A DNA stretch of 64,000 nucleotides, from the NCBI RefSeq assembly GCF_000004075.3, contig NC_026658.2, positions 24,416,075-24,480,074 on the forward strand, written 5' to 3'. The notes beneath the pieces were generated by a model, which saw only the letters and a list, made by a program, of their open reading frames with translations, was not told where the DNA came from and did no database searches. Below are positions 36,650 through 46,555 of the stretch, piece after piece. The position numbers and the translations under genes were made by a program. Numbering within the stretch: the stretch's first letter is position 1; each line of letters opens with the position of its first letter. The stretch is from Cucumis sativus. Lineage: Eukaryota; Streptophyta; Magnoliopsida; Cucurbitales; Cucurbitaceae.

Positions 36650-37520
36650 TTTGATCTCTTTTTGTAGTGAAGAGGCTATGGGCAGTGGGATAGAAGTTCC
36701 ACAAAAATAAAATTAGTATGAGACCAGAAAATTCTCTACCTATTAAACCCTTTTTGTATATAAAAAATATGTCTTTAAATTGACCCAAGAACCCCTTCTG
36801 CTTTTGTTCCATTGACCTAATACCTTCAATTTTCTTAATATTGATGGTGAATTTAACGTCCGTTAAAATTCTATTTTGGTCCTTGAATCTTATATCCTAG
36901 TTTTATTTTTATTAGAGCTTAGATTAATTATATTCCTAAAACTGACAAAAAAAAAAAACCCTAAAAAATATTGTCAAGCCAACCTAGAAGAGTGGTCTAT
37001 CCAGAAGATCATATGTAGAGGCATTGATTAACCAAAAAAAGAAAATAATTGTAGTGTATGAGTTTTGAGCTCGAGACCTTGAAATTTCAAAAAATGTCAT
37101 AACCACTATACTAAAGATAGAATATATTAATAAAAGGCATTCTTTAAAATATGTTGTAATTAAACGCTTCAAAACTAATATTAAAATACAAAAACCGGGT
37201 GCCCCTAGCCCCTTAATAGATCCGCCCATGCCTAGAAATATAATCAACATATTCATCAAATAAACCTAAAAATTAATTTTGTTTTTCCTTTTTTTTGTTC
37301 AAAACTCAAATCTCTCATATCTCCTCCCTAGCTCTTTCTTTTTCAAATTGGAATCTTGAAGTAAATAAGAAGAACATTGAATAATAAGAAGAAAAAAAAG
37401 AATGGCGGACATAACAACAAGCAAAATCTTAAAGCTAGGCAAAGTGACTTTTTGAATTCTTCAATAAATAAATAAAAAAACAACAACCATATGACCTCTA
37501 ATTAAAAATTAAAACGTTAA
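36650..37520. repeat. orphan copy of the BAHD copy 3 upstream region
   Basis: Aligns with 30075-30690 in the same orientation, interrupted by an insertion at 36990-37230. No BAHD coding sequence lies on its gene side, so it looks like the promoter region of a lost copy. Confidence 0.7.
36990..37230. mobile_element. 241-base insertion with 7-base target duplication
   Basis: CCTAGAA flanks it on both sides (36983-36989 and 37231-37237), and the matching block at 30.5 kb lacks it. On the minus strand it holds TAGTATAGTGGTTATGAC and, about 20 bases later, GGTCTCGAGCTC. These resemble the A and B boxes of a tRNA-type pol III promoter, so a SINE-related origin is possible. Confidence 0.55.
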
Positions 37521-37644
37521 ATTTTAGATCAATAAGTTATTAATAATTAATTCAATTAGATATAATTCTAACTCATCTTAATTATCCTAATTAAAGGAAA
37601 GTATCATTACTATAAACACAGGTTATTATAATTCTATACGATTT

Positions 37645-37990
37645 TTTTCAGAAAAAATACGAAATGGGAAAATAGGTGCATCAGAATATCTCCATCAGGT
37701 GAAAACCTTCGTAGCACCATCATCATTCCAATAGGTACACAAGCAAAAACAAGGGGTAGAGGGAAGCTCAAAGGAGACCCAAAGTTAGGAACCAATCTCG
37801 AAAAGAAGATTATACAAAAACATTTAAATTAAGAGCAATAGAGTTGGTCGAATAGTTTGAGAAAAGAGTGGATATGCTAGTAGAGAGCTTTTATGCCTTG
37901 TTATCCAAGAAGAGATAATTCCATCCAAGTACTTTGAGATTACCAAGGAAACTCTCCAGCTAATAAAAATGTCGTGCAAATCAAGTACAA
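37645..37990 (-). repeat. dispersed repeat, copy 3 (diverged)
   Basis: Weaker match to 10629-10947, with ATCTCCATCAGGTG and CATCATCATTCCAATA as landmarks, again preceded by a T run. Confidence 0.35.
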
Positions 37991-38979
37991 AGTTTCGAAG
38001 GTACACATTGGTAAAGACGAAGTGTGTCTTACTGAGGAAGTAATTTTGGGTACTCCATTCCTTACCTAAATTTACCCATTTAGTTTAAGGGTTTATCTTC
38101 TCATAAATTTGACAAAGAAATCACATATTTTTTTAATTTTGTAAATATGTAATTCAAAGATATCTTTCTTTAATGGAGAATGAGATTGTCCAAAGTCTCA
38201 ACCTAATATCAAAGAAAGAAAAGCAAATTGCTTTTCTTCATGATGACATTAAGGGTCGAAAAATCAATGAGGAAATCAATAAGCTTTCCGTTCAAATGAA
38301 AATCCAATAGGTCTTTAAAAGGATCAATTCCGAGATTTGTTCCAATTTGCCAAATGATGCCTTTTGGGCCAGAAAGAAACACATAGTAGACCTACCCTAT
38401 GTTGAAAACTTTCTGAAAGCTCAAATTCCTACAAAGGCTCGACCCATCAGAATGAGTAAGGACTTAGTTAACACCTGCGTCAAGAAGCTATTTGATCTCC
38501 TACAGGAAAGATTAATAAGCCCATAAAAAAGCCCTTGATCTTGTGCGGCTTTTTACATTAACAATTAGGCTGAGAAAGAAAGGGGTGTCCCACACCTAGT
38601 TATTGACTACAAACCACTTAATAAGGTGCTCAAATGGATTAGGTATCCTATTCCTAATCGACAAGATTTGCTTAAGCGTATCGCTAATGCAAAAATCTTT
38701 TCAAAATTTGATATTAAATCTGGATTTTGGCAGATTCAAATGATCAATCCCAATGACATTTATAAAACTACCTTTACTGTTCCATTCAGCCAATACGAAT
38801 AGAATGTTATGTCATTCGGTCTTAAGAATACCCATTTAAAATTTCAAAAGATCATGAATGACATTTTCAATAAACATCAAGACTTCACAATTGTTTACAT
38901 TGATGACGTTTTGATATTTTCCAAAACCATTGATCAACATTTTAAACATTTAAACATGTTTATCAATATCATTAAAAAG

Positions 38980-39232
38980 GGGAAAATTGCAATGGATGAC
39001 TATTTTAGCAATAATAATTAAGGATATAGCAACATTTAAAAAAAATTGCAAATATAGCAAAACTATCACTGATAGACTTGTATCGCTGATAGACTTCATA
39101 TAATATATAAGTGATAGACCAATATTTGCAACATGGTCTATCAGTGATAGACTTATATCATTGATAGAATTTGACAAATTTTGTTTTATACTTAATTAAT
39201 TTGAATTTAATTGCTAAATTTGCAACTATCCC
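38980..39232. mobile_element. MITE inserted in the pararetrovirus fossil
   Basis: The ends GGGaaAaTTGCAA and the complement of TTGCAACTATCCC are inverted repeats. Flanks ATTAAAAAG and TTTAAAAAA could be a degraded 9-base target duplication, as for Mutator-type elements. The interior repeats a CTATCAcTGATAGACTT palindrome several times. A similar motif occurs at 57.93-58.11 kb. Confidence 0.6.
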
Positions 39233-39467
39233 TTTAAAAAAATGACCTTGTGGTTTCAAACAAAAATCTGATTTCTCGAGTTTGATATTGATCAGGGGTC
39301 ATCAAACCTATCCAAAGGTAATTGGACTTTATGGATAAGTTTCATGATGAAATTCAAGATAAGACCCAACTACAACGCTTTCTTGCGTGCATCAATTATA
39401 TTTGAGACTTTATTAAAGACCTCTAGAAAAATTTCTTGCCACTACATGACAGACTCAAGAAAAATCC

Positions 39468-41421
39468 TGATAGAACTAAGTCATGCACAGCGGAAAAAGA
39501 ATCGAATTTCTACCCTAATTGCCATAATTAACATCTAACCATAAACTAATCAAATTAGGGTTTTAAGAAGTATTACCTTTGAAGCTTTCAAAAGGTTTGA
39601 TGTCTTCTTACCAATTCTACCCGAGACCACCACTAGTACTCAACTGCTATCCTCTAGACAAAGAACCGGGTTGTGGGACCCAATTTTGGTGTAGAAAGTA
39701 ATGGAGATAAAATGAGATTGGAAGCTTTCTTTTTTCTTTTGTTGAGATTATGAAAATGATAAAAGAGGCAAAAGTTCTTCAACATTTGAAAACATCTCTA
39801 TTTATAGCCTAATTACATGCAAAAATGCATGCAATTCAATTGCCAAATCTCAACACCTAATATTCCACTAACAATTAGTGGAACTTAGTGGGCTAGGTGT
39901 CTATATCTCATATAGCCACATATCCCACTAAGAGTTAGTGGGATTATCCAACAAAATGTTGGATTTTCCCACTAACTTAGTCCAAGGGTAAAATGGTCAT
40001 TAGATTTTTCTAGTCAAAAGTCAAACTTTGACTTTTCTAAGTCAAAAGTCAAACTTTGACTTTTCTAAGTCAAAAGTCAATATTTTGACTTTTTACCATT
40101 TTGTCCGTCTTGACTAATTCCAACCTCCCGAGCATGAATCCGCATTCATTTTTCCAAAATTCAAATCACATTTGAATATAAGGCCGGTCAAAGTTTGACT
40201 TTTCAAAGTCAAAAGTCAACATTTTGACTTTTTACTATTTTTGACCAATTCCGAGCTTCTTAGTATGAATCCGCATTCATACTTATAGTATGTAAAACAT
40301 AAAGCTCTATTTCTAATTAGAAGACCGACGATTATATCACTGTATATGTCGGTTTTCCTTTCTTCTCCCTATTCGAACAATTCGACTTATTTCATCACAC
40401 TGTTCTAAGTTTAATCCATATGAGCTAGCAGAGGAACCTAATGGACCTATAGATCATGGGCTCCAACGATTCAAGATTAACTAGCTAAACTCTTTTAAAC
40501 CGAGTTAATCAACATTCGTTAACTAACGGGTCATTCCACTAAAGTCCCGTAGTTGCACTCCCCTCACTATAGATATATTTGTGTCCATTTGATAAAACCA
40601 TAATCAGTAAGTTAATCCTTCACAGGTTGCTCGTAACCTTGGCTGGGTCAAAATACCGTTTTACCCCCAAGATTACATCTTGCTCCTTAAGTCCCACTAA
40701 TCCACTATTGAACAATTGGTTTAAGGTTCAACCTATAAACTTAATCCCTCTCGGGCCAATGAGAGGGTGGGGCCCCTTGTTCAAGACTTGGATTCAGTGC
40801 TTAAGAGAGCAACCTATCTACTAACCCTAAAGCGGGTAGGAGTGAATTCCATCTTGTACCCTATGTTCCCAGCTATCCACCCGATCTTACCCCTGAAATG
40901 GGAGGCTTATTGGGCCAACGCTGATGAGCTGCCCTCACCTATGCAGATCTAAGGATAATCTCGTATGAACAGGAGTTCATAGTTAACTCAGGATTAAGAC
41001 TAAGTTACCTAGGTCATCAATAATTGAGATAGTCAGTTTTAAACAGTAAACGGTGTTATAACGTAAAAATGACTAATTCATGGTTCAGTCTTATGTAAAC
41101 ATTTTACATAGGATGCCCCCACTTTCATGTCTCTACATGAACGATTAGGATCACATCGTTTGTACTACAAAGTGGGCCGCATCCATAGTCTCTCAAAATA
41201 AGGCGCCCAACCTTTATTTCATATACTATAGACTATTTAGGCTATATACTCGAACTTGATCCACGTTTATGTTTACACATAAAGTTCAAGTTTATTCAAA
41301 AAATAGCCTTGGAACTTTGATTTATTGGATTTAAGATTATAATATTTAATTTCTCAATAACAACTTTATTGAATAGAATATGATTTACAAACTACGAGTT
41401 TTAGGACAAAAAATTCCAACA
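39468..41421 (-). mobile_element. solo LTR (LTR retrotransposon)
   Basis: A 1.95 kb unit beginning TG and ending CA on the plus strand (minus-strand start TGTTGGAATTTTTTGTCC), with no internal coding region. It is flanked by the direct repeat AATCC at 39463-39467 and 41422-41426. That exact 5-base target duplication and the lack of a body show a solo LTR left by recombination between two LTRs. The great length suggests a copia or gypsy family with long LTRs; the family is not determined. It also holds several short repeats of AAGTCAAAAGTCAA at 40.0-40.2 kb. Confidence 0.8.
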
Positions 41422-41441
41422 AATCCAAGGTCGTGGGCTCT

Positions 41442-42668
41442 CATTACAAGAAAGGGGGCTCTCCCGATGCATAAAATCGTCGAGAGATATATGAAATGCA
41501 TCGAAAAAGCCTATGCGTCAGGACAAACGTCGGGACAAATGTGTGGGGAGAGAAATTTCCGACGCACAAAGTTGTGGTCGAAAATTCCTAAACATCTCCT
41601 GACATTGTATGAACTTCGAAAGATGTTGTCAATATGGCATCAGAAGATGTAGCGGAACTCCCGATGCACATGTTAGGAACTCAAACTCATCTTTAATCTC
41701 ATTTTCAACACTTCAATCTCAACATTCAAATCTTCAATCTCAACTTCAACACTTCAAATTCAAATTCCTAAAACCTACAACTAATTCAAAATCCTAAACA
41801 TTTCAAATTCAATTTCAATACTAAAACCTACAACTAATTCAAAATCTAAATCCTAAAACTAATTTGAAACCTAAAACTAATTTGAAATCTAAACACTAAA
41901 ACTAATTAACTAAAACAAAACAATAACTAAACTAAACCACTTACCGATGGCGACGACAACGGGGACGACAATGACGATGGCGATGGTAACGGGGACGACA
42001 ATGACGATGGCGATGGTAACGGGGACGACAACGGCGATGAATGCCTCTTCTTCTTGATCTCCCTCTCGGTCTCCCTCTTCCTCTCTCAGTTTTATTTCTC
42101 TTTTTTGTTTCCATTCTGTAAAGAATGGAGTTAAAAAGATGGAGAACTCTCGACGCACAACGAAAACATCGGGAATAGCACCCTATTCCCAACGCAATTA
42201 CTGACACGTCGAGAATCCCTGAACCTATTTCCAACGCGATTAGTAACACGTCGGAAATCCTGAAACATATTTTCGACGTTGTTGACACCACGTCGGAGGA
42301 AGGCGTAATGTACAATTAATTATATGCCCTTCCTCTGACGCAACACTGTAGACGTCGGGAATAGGTGCACATTTCCTGACGCACATGGCACCACGTTGGA
42401 GGAAGGCCAAACGAGACAATTAATTGTCCACCCTCTTCCGATGCTACACTTTCCACATCGGGAATAGTGGCCCATTTTCCGACGTACCTCCCACCGCGTC
42501 GGAGGAACCCTAGACCCATTACATCCAATTCTGATGCTAATGTGTCTGTGTCGGGAGAATTACATTTCCCCGACGTGCACCAAGATGCTCGGAAAACACC
42601 GGCTTCTATCGATGTCATGTTTTCCGACGAGTTTTCCTGCATCGAGAAACTCCCGATTTCTTGTAGTG
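41442..42668. mobile_element. small non-autonomous CACTA element
   Basis: Left end CATTACAAGAAA and right end TTTCTTGTAGTG are near-perfect inverted repeats of the CACTACAAGAAA type. Subterminal copies of CCGATGC, GACGTCGGGA and TTCCGACG fill both sides, as in CACTA elements. At 1.23 kb it has no transposase; its open frames are low complexity. The 3-base flanks (TCT and TAT) do not match well, so the target duplication is degraded or the ends are off by a base. Confidence 0.8.
41944..42037. repeat. tandem repeat of about 30 bases inside the CACTA element
   Basis: About three units of GACGACAATGACGATGGCGA-type sequence. It produces artificial Arg/His or Val/Ile-rich open frames. Confidence 0.9.
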
Positions 42669-42671
42669 TAT

Positions 42672-42890
42672 ATATATATACACATAATTAATTAAATTCT
42701 TTAAATCTTATTATTAAATTTTACCAAATTCAAAAATTAATTAAATATTCTTCTAAAAATATTTAATTAATCTTAGTTGCCATGTAAACAAATAATCTTC
42801 TATGTAAAACAACATCCAAATAATTCTAATAAAATAAAATTAGCTCCACACTGCCCCATTTGGGAATATTGATTGGTTATGAATTTATGA
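42672..42890. other. 3' flank of BAHD copy 5
   Basis: AT-rich spacer between the small CACTA and the stop codon of copy 5; nothing else seen. Confidence 0.6.
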
Positions 42891-44285
42891 TTAAGAAGGA
42901 AAGTGAGGTGGAGAAGAGATAGCATTCATGAACTCCAAATCAGACTCCAGATTTGCCATCGTTTGTGGTTGTAAGCAAATCTCTAGATCTACACTTCCTC
43001 CTCCTTCATATCCTGGATAAGCAACAACCTTACCATCGATTGTGTTGCCATATCCACTTAGAACTCCCATCGCTTTTCCCATTCCAAATTTGGTTCCATA
43101 CATATTGAATCTGGACGAGCTCGTTATGAGCACAATACATGGATTCGAAACAGAACTCCATCGAAGAGTAAATGGACACTGAATCCACTTCTCAAGTGAT
43201 TCTCTTATCATTTCGTTTGTGATGTTCGTCACAGCTTCATGCAATTTCCACGCACCCCAACCCAACCCTGTTTCAACCAATTCCCCTGCTTCTGCATCCA
43301 CTTTCACTGATGTAATCATGTTGCCTAAGTAATTTTCAGGCAATGCAGGTTTTAGTCTTCCCCTGTAATTTACTGCCATATGACAACGGGTACTTTGATC
43401 CTGCTTTATGCAACGAGCTCGTGTTATGGCTTTCCATACAAGTGCACTCAGTGATTGAAAGGAGGAGATTTCTTTAGTTTTGCACTCTGCATTGGCTTTT
43501 GCTTTCAGATTTGCAATTAATTCTGCTGAGAAGTGGAAAAATCTCCTCCTTAACTCGGGTGCTTCAAATTGTTCCAGCTGAACAAATGGGGGGAGATTGA
43601 TAGTTGGACCATACCCATCAGGAAACCAACGCTCTAGAATGGGTGGTCGTGAAATTGAAATAACTCCATCTCCATCTCCATCTCCATCTCCATCTCCATC
43701 TCCCTGAGCTTGAAAAATCTCAGACCACATATTGAAGAAATTCCAAAAGGAAGTTCCATCACCAAGAGAATGGTTGAAAGAACAGGCGATGAAGACACCG
43801 TCTAATAGTTCAGTTACCTGAATGGATAGCAAAGGTAAGGTGTGGCCATCGTAGTTGACGATTTTGTTGAGGTCAAAGAGAGATTGGATGAGTGAAGAAG
43901 GCACATGAAGCGGGGAGAGAATGTCGGAGACTGTAATGTCAAGGGCGGCATGGATGAACTTGGCTCCTGGGCTGTTAACGCAGTCAACATAAACCCCATT
44001 ATTGGTAGCGGTAGCAAGGCGGCCGGAAAGTGGGTAGAAATGAAAGAGAGCTGTGGAGAGGGAGTTTTTAAGGCGATGAAGAAGGGGAACCATAAAATGG
44101 ACTCCATGGTCGGGAGGTTTGTGAAAGAGAAGGCCTTTATAGATGTAGTGGATGGACAGAAAAACGAGTTCAGAAGGGCCTAAATAGTATGGGAGCTGCT
44201 TTGTTTCTGGGGGAAGATGTTTAGGTTTGATGAAACAATTGGAGATTTGTCGGAGTGGAGGATGTTTGGGTTTCGCGGCTGCCAT
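42891..44285 (-). CDS. BAHD acyltransferase (EPS1-like), copy 5
   Basis: Single-exon 464-aa BAHD protein starting MAAAKPKHPPLRQISNCFIK. HxxxD is H172-SLG-D176; the second motif is KFGMGK. About 25 residues after WSEIFQAQ it has a run of seven Gly-Asp pairs, absent from every sister gene and encoded by a hexanucleotide repeat. By BAHD structure this is near the crossover between domains, and it probably extends a surface loop. It is the apparent parent of the broken copy at 55541-56074, which is almost identical where they overlap. The tail LQPQTMANLESDLEF matches copies 3 and 4. Confidence 0.92.
   Translation of the reverse strand: MAAAKPKHPPLRQISNCFIKPKHLPPETKQLPYYLGPSELVFLSIHYIYKGLLFHKPPDHGVHFMVPLLHRLKNSLSTALFHFYPLSGRLATATNNGVYVDCVNSPGAKFIHAALDITVSDILSPLHVPSSLIQSLFDLNKIVNYDGHTLPLLSIQVTELLDGVFIACSFNHSLGDGTSFWNFFNMWSEIFQAQGDGDGDGDGDGDGVISISRPPILERWFPDGYGPTINLPPFVQLEQFEAPELRRRFFHFSAELIANLKAKANAECKTKEISSFQSLSALVWKAITRARCIKQDQSTRCHMAVNYRGRLKPALPENYLGNMITSVKVDAEAGELVETGLGWGAWKLHEAVTNITNEMIRESLEKWIQCPFTLRWSSVSNPCIVLITSSSRFNMYGTKFGMGKAMGVLSGYGNTIDGKVVAYPGYEGGGSVDLEICLQPQTMANLESDLEFMNAISSPPHFPS
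43664..43704. repeat. coding hexanucleotide repeat (TCTCCA)n
   Basis: About six to seven tandem TCTCCA units (GGAGAT on the coding strand) encode the Gly-Asp run in copy 5. Changes in unit number keep the frame. Confidence 0.95.
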
Positions 44286-44289
44286 AGTT

Positions 44290-45410
44290 ATGGGTTGAAT
44301 ACTAAGAACATGAACAAGATAGGGTTACATGCAAGGTTATCTCTAATGTATGTGGTTCTCAATTACTTGAAATTTTCTTTGCCAACTCTCCTCCACCCAA
44401 ACAAATACCACAAATTTAATATTCTCAATATGCAACCAATCTATTTATATCTATCATATCTTAATTTTACGGAAATCTCGATAGAAAATTGCTAAAATTA
44501 TGTATTTTTCAATAAATATTTTTGCTAAATTATAAAAGAAAAAAAGAAAAGAATGTTTAAATTTGCTGGAAGAAGCACCTTCATCATCTTTAAATTATAA
44601 AAGAAAAAAAAGAAGCACCTTCACTTACCTGTGGCGGACGTGGCCAATGAATCATCATCTGATTGGGAAGCATCTTCTGAAAATCAACTCAGGTTCATTT
44701 TTTGAATGCAAACTTCTTGTTGGTTTTAAACTTAATATTGCTAGTTTTAAACTTGTATATATTTTGAAACACCAATATTCATTCACATTATTATCAAATC
44801 TACATGTCCCCGAAATTGTGTAGGCAGATTTAAGAGTAATTGGATTTTTTTTTTTTTTTTATTACTGTTTCCTTTCCAAAGATTTTAGAGGGGACATGTA
44901 GCTTTGAAATAATATAGTATTTTTAAAAAAATAAAATCTTTGGAAAGTTATAACCATTTTGTTATAAATTTTTTTGTCAATCAATAAGATATAAAAAATC
45001 ATTGAAAACTTTGGAAAGTTTATTCTTTTTTTAAAATAAAATAGGTTAAATTTAAAGTCATATTTAGTAACGATTTTGTTTTTTTAAAATCAAGTGTATA
45101 AACATTATTTTCACTCTCAATTTTCTTTTTTTGTTATCATCAATTTTCTACAATGATGATTAAAAAAACCAAAGAAATATCTTTTAAAATGATTTTAAAA
45201 AAAGATTGGCTAGAAATTCAATAATTGTATCAATCATTGTAAGATGAGAGTAGGATATAGACTCAATTTTAGAAGACAAATAAAAACGAAATGGTAAAAT
45301 ACTAAAGGGAAATCTTGTAAGAAATTTTAAGAAGATATCAAGGAAATGGATATGAAATGAAATAGAATACAGTTCAATTGTAGAGTGGAAATTTTTGTAA
45401 GACATATTTA
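44290..45410. repeat. BAHD copy 5 upstream block, duplicated twice downstream
   Basis: 44290-44880 aligns with 56075-56975 (for example CCAATGAATCATCATCTGAT and TTTTGAAACACCAATATTCA). 44990-45410 aligns with 58640-59065 (for example ATTGGCTA, GTAAGA.GAG.GTAG and AAATGGATATGAAA). The two parts are contiguous here but separated by a BAHD remnant at the second site. Confidence 0.75.
44442..44449 (-). promoter_or_regulatory. TATA box of BAHD copy 5
   Basis: TATAAATA on the minus strand about 157-164 bases before the start codon; a matching TATTTATA (plus strand) lies upstream of the broken copy near 56.30 kb. Confidence 0.45.
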
Positions 45411-45430
45411 AATAATACGCCTAATTAAAG

Positions 45431-46114
45431 TGTTGGCTATGTATGTAAATTAATATTGAGTTGTTTTATTAAATTAGGCTTATTATATAATCTATTTAAT
45501 TAAGGTTTAAGATTTCTAATTGAATATGGATTAAATGGATAGAAGCTTATCCTATATTGATTGTGATTTAATGGAGGTCCTAATTGAATTAGTATATAAA
45601 GAGACTTAGGGGTCGTTTGGCCCTCAGATTGTGAGTGGACTATTTTAGCTCACTTCATATTTACTCCAATGATGATCACAATCCTAGAATTAGAATTATT
45701 CTACTTTTTAAATTTCTTTATTTCTCACATTCCTCACTCACTCCTTTCACTATTCCTCACTCCCCCTCTTTCATTAGTCCTCACTTCCCCAAACATAGGT
45801 TATAATAACTCAAACTATAATAATTTGCACTCCAAACGAAGACTATAATAACCCACAAACTATTATAACCCACGTACTATAATAATCACAGATTATAATA
45901 ATTCACTCCAGGTCCCAAACGCCCCTTAGGGTTATGGTTCTCAATATACCAAAACAATAAACATTCAGTATTTCTTGTATGTCATCAAGAGAAATATCTC
46001 ACTAAGGGCATTCAAGGTTTTGGTTGAGGAAGACAACAATCGGTTTATAGCCATCAGTCAACAACCATTTTATAGTCATCATCAATGGAATAGATATATA
46101 ACTTATTCTTAACA
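45431..46114 (+). mobile_element. probable LTR of a broken retrotransposon
   Basis: It starts TGTTGG and ends AACA, has a TATA-like TATATAAAG near 45.59 kb, and is followed by ATTTGGCATGAATGATC, which resembles a diverged primer-binding site. About 684 bases including an inserted MITE (45609-45925). No second LTR or coding region is recognised, so only the 5' side of the element survives. Family not certain; copia is likely. Confidence 0.45.
45609..45925. mobile_element. Tourist-like MITE (PIF/Harbinger)
   Basis: Ends GGGGTCGTTTGGCCC and the complement of GGTCCCAAACGCCCC are inverted repeats, flanked by TTA on both sides (45606-45608, 45926-45928). The 317-base noncoding interior is rich in ATAATAATC-type repeats. 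It sits inside the probable LTR. Confidence 0.85.
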
Positions 46115-46159
46115 ATTTGGCATGAATGATCCTGGGTTAATTTATTATAGAGATTTAAA

Positions 46160-46400
46160 CAATTATATTGTGGTTTTAAGTTTAATTGTTCTTGATTCAA
46201 GATTTGGTTAACCATATTACGGTTTTAAGTCTAATTGTTTTAGATTCAAGATTTGATTAATCATATTATGGTTTTAAGTTTAATTGATTTAGATTCAAGA
46301 TTTGATTAATCATGTAGTGAATTCAAGTTTAATTGATCAGGTTGTGAATTCAAGTTTAATTGATCATGTTGTGGATTCATGTTTAATTTGATCATGTTGA
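46160..46400. repeat. tandem minisatellite
   Basis: Repeats of about 58 bases based on GATTCAAGATTTGATTAATC, then shorter units of about 30 bases based on GAATTCAAGTTTAATTGATC. Probably internal sequence of the broken retrotransposon. Confidence 0.8.
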
Positions 46401-46555
46401 TCATCTTCTGAATTAAATTTGAATAATAATTTTGGGATATTCATATGTTTATGTTACATTAATTGTATTTTAATGTACCTAATTATTGGGTGAATTTTGG
46501 TAAAGATTATTTGGTGTTCTTCCTCCATTATTTTTTTACAATAATAATAAAATTA

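Larger units (their letters stand above)
38160..41441 (+). mobile_element. endogenous pararetrovirus fossil (Caulimoviridae), nested insertions
   Basis: Plus-strand homology to the pol region of plant pararetroviruses, closest in style to the florendovirus/petuvirus type seen in many plant genomes. It comprises the segment before the reverse transcriptase (VDLPYVENFLKAQIPTKARP near 38.39 kb), the reverse transcriptase core with its YIDDVLIF signature near 38.9 kb, and the start of the RNase H region at 39.24-39.46 kb. Capsid, movement and most RNase H regions are absent. It is interrupted by a MITE (38980-39232) and a solo LTR (39468-41421); a few bases of it follow the LTR before the small CACTA. 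It is broken, with about six or more visible breaks, and is old because other elements have since inserted into it. Confidence 0.85.

Noticed and set aside
41910-42315. Open frames of up to 124 codons inside the small CACTA element
   Set aside because: Produced by a 30-base tandem repeat; Arg/His or Val/Ile repeats with no family.
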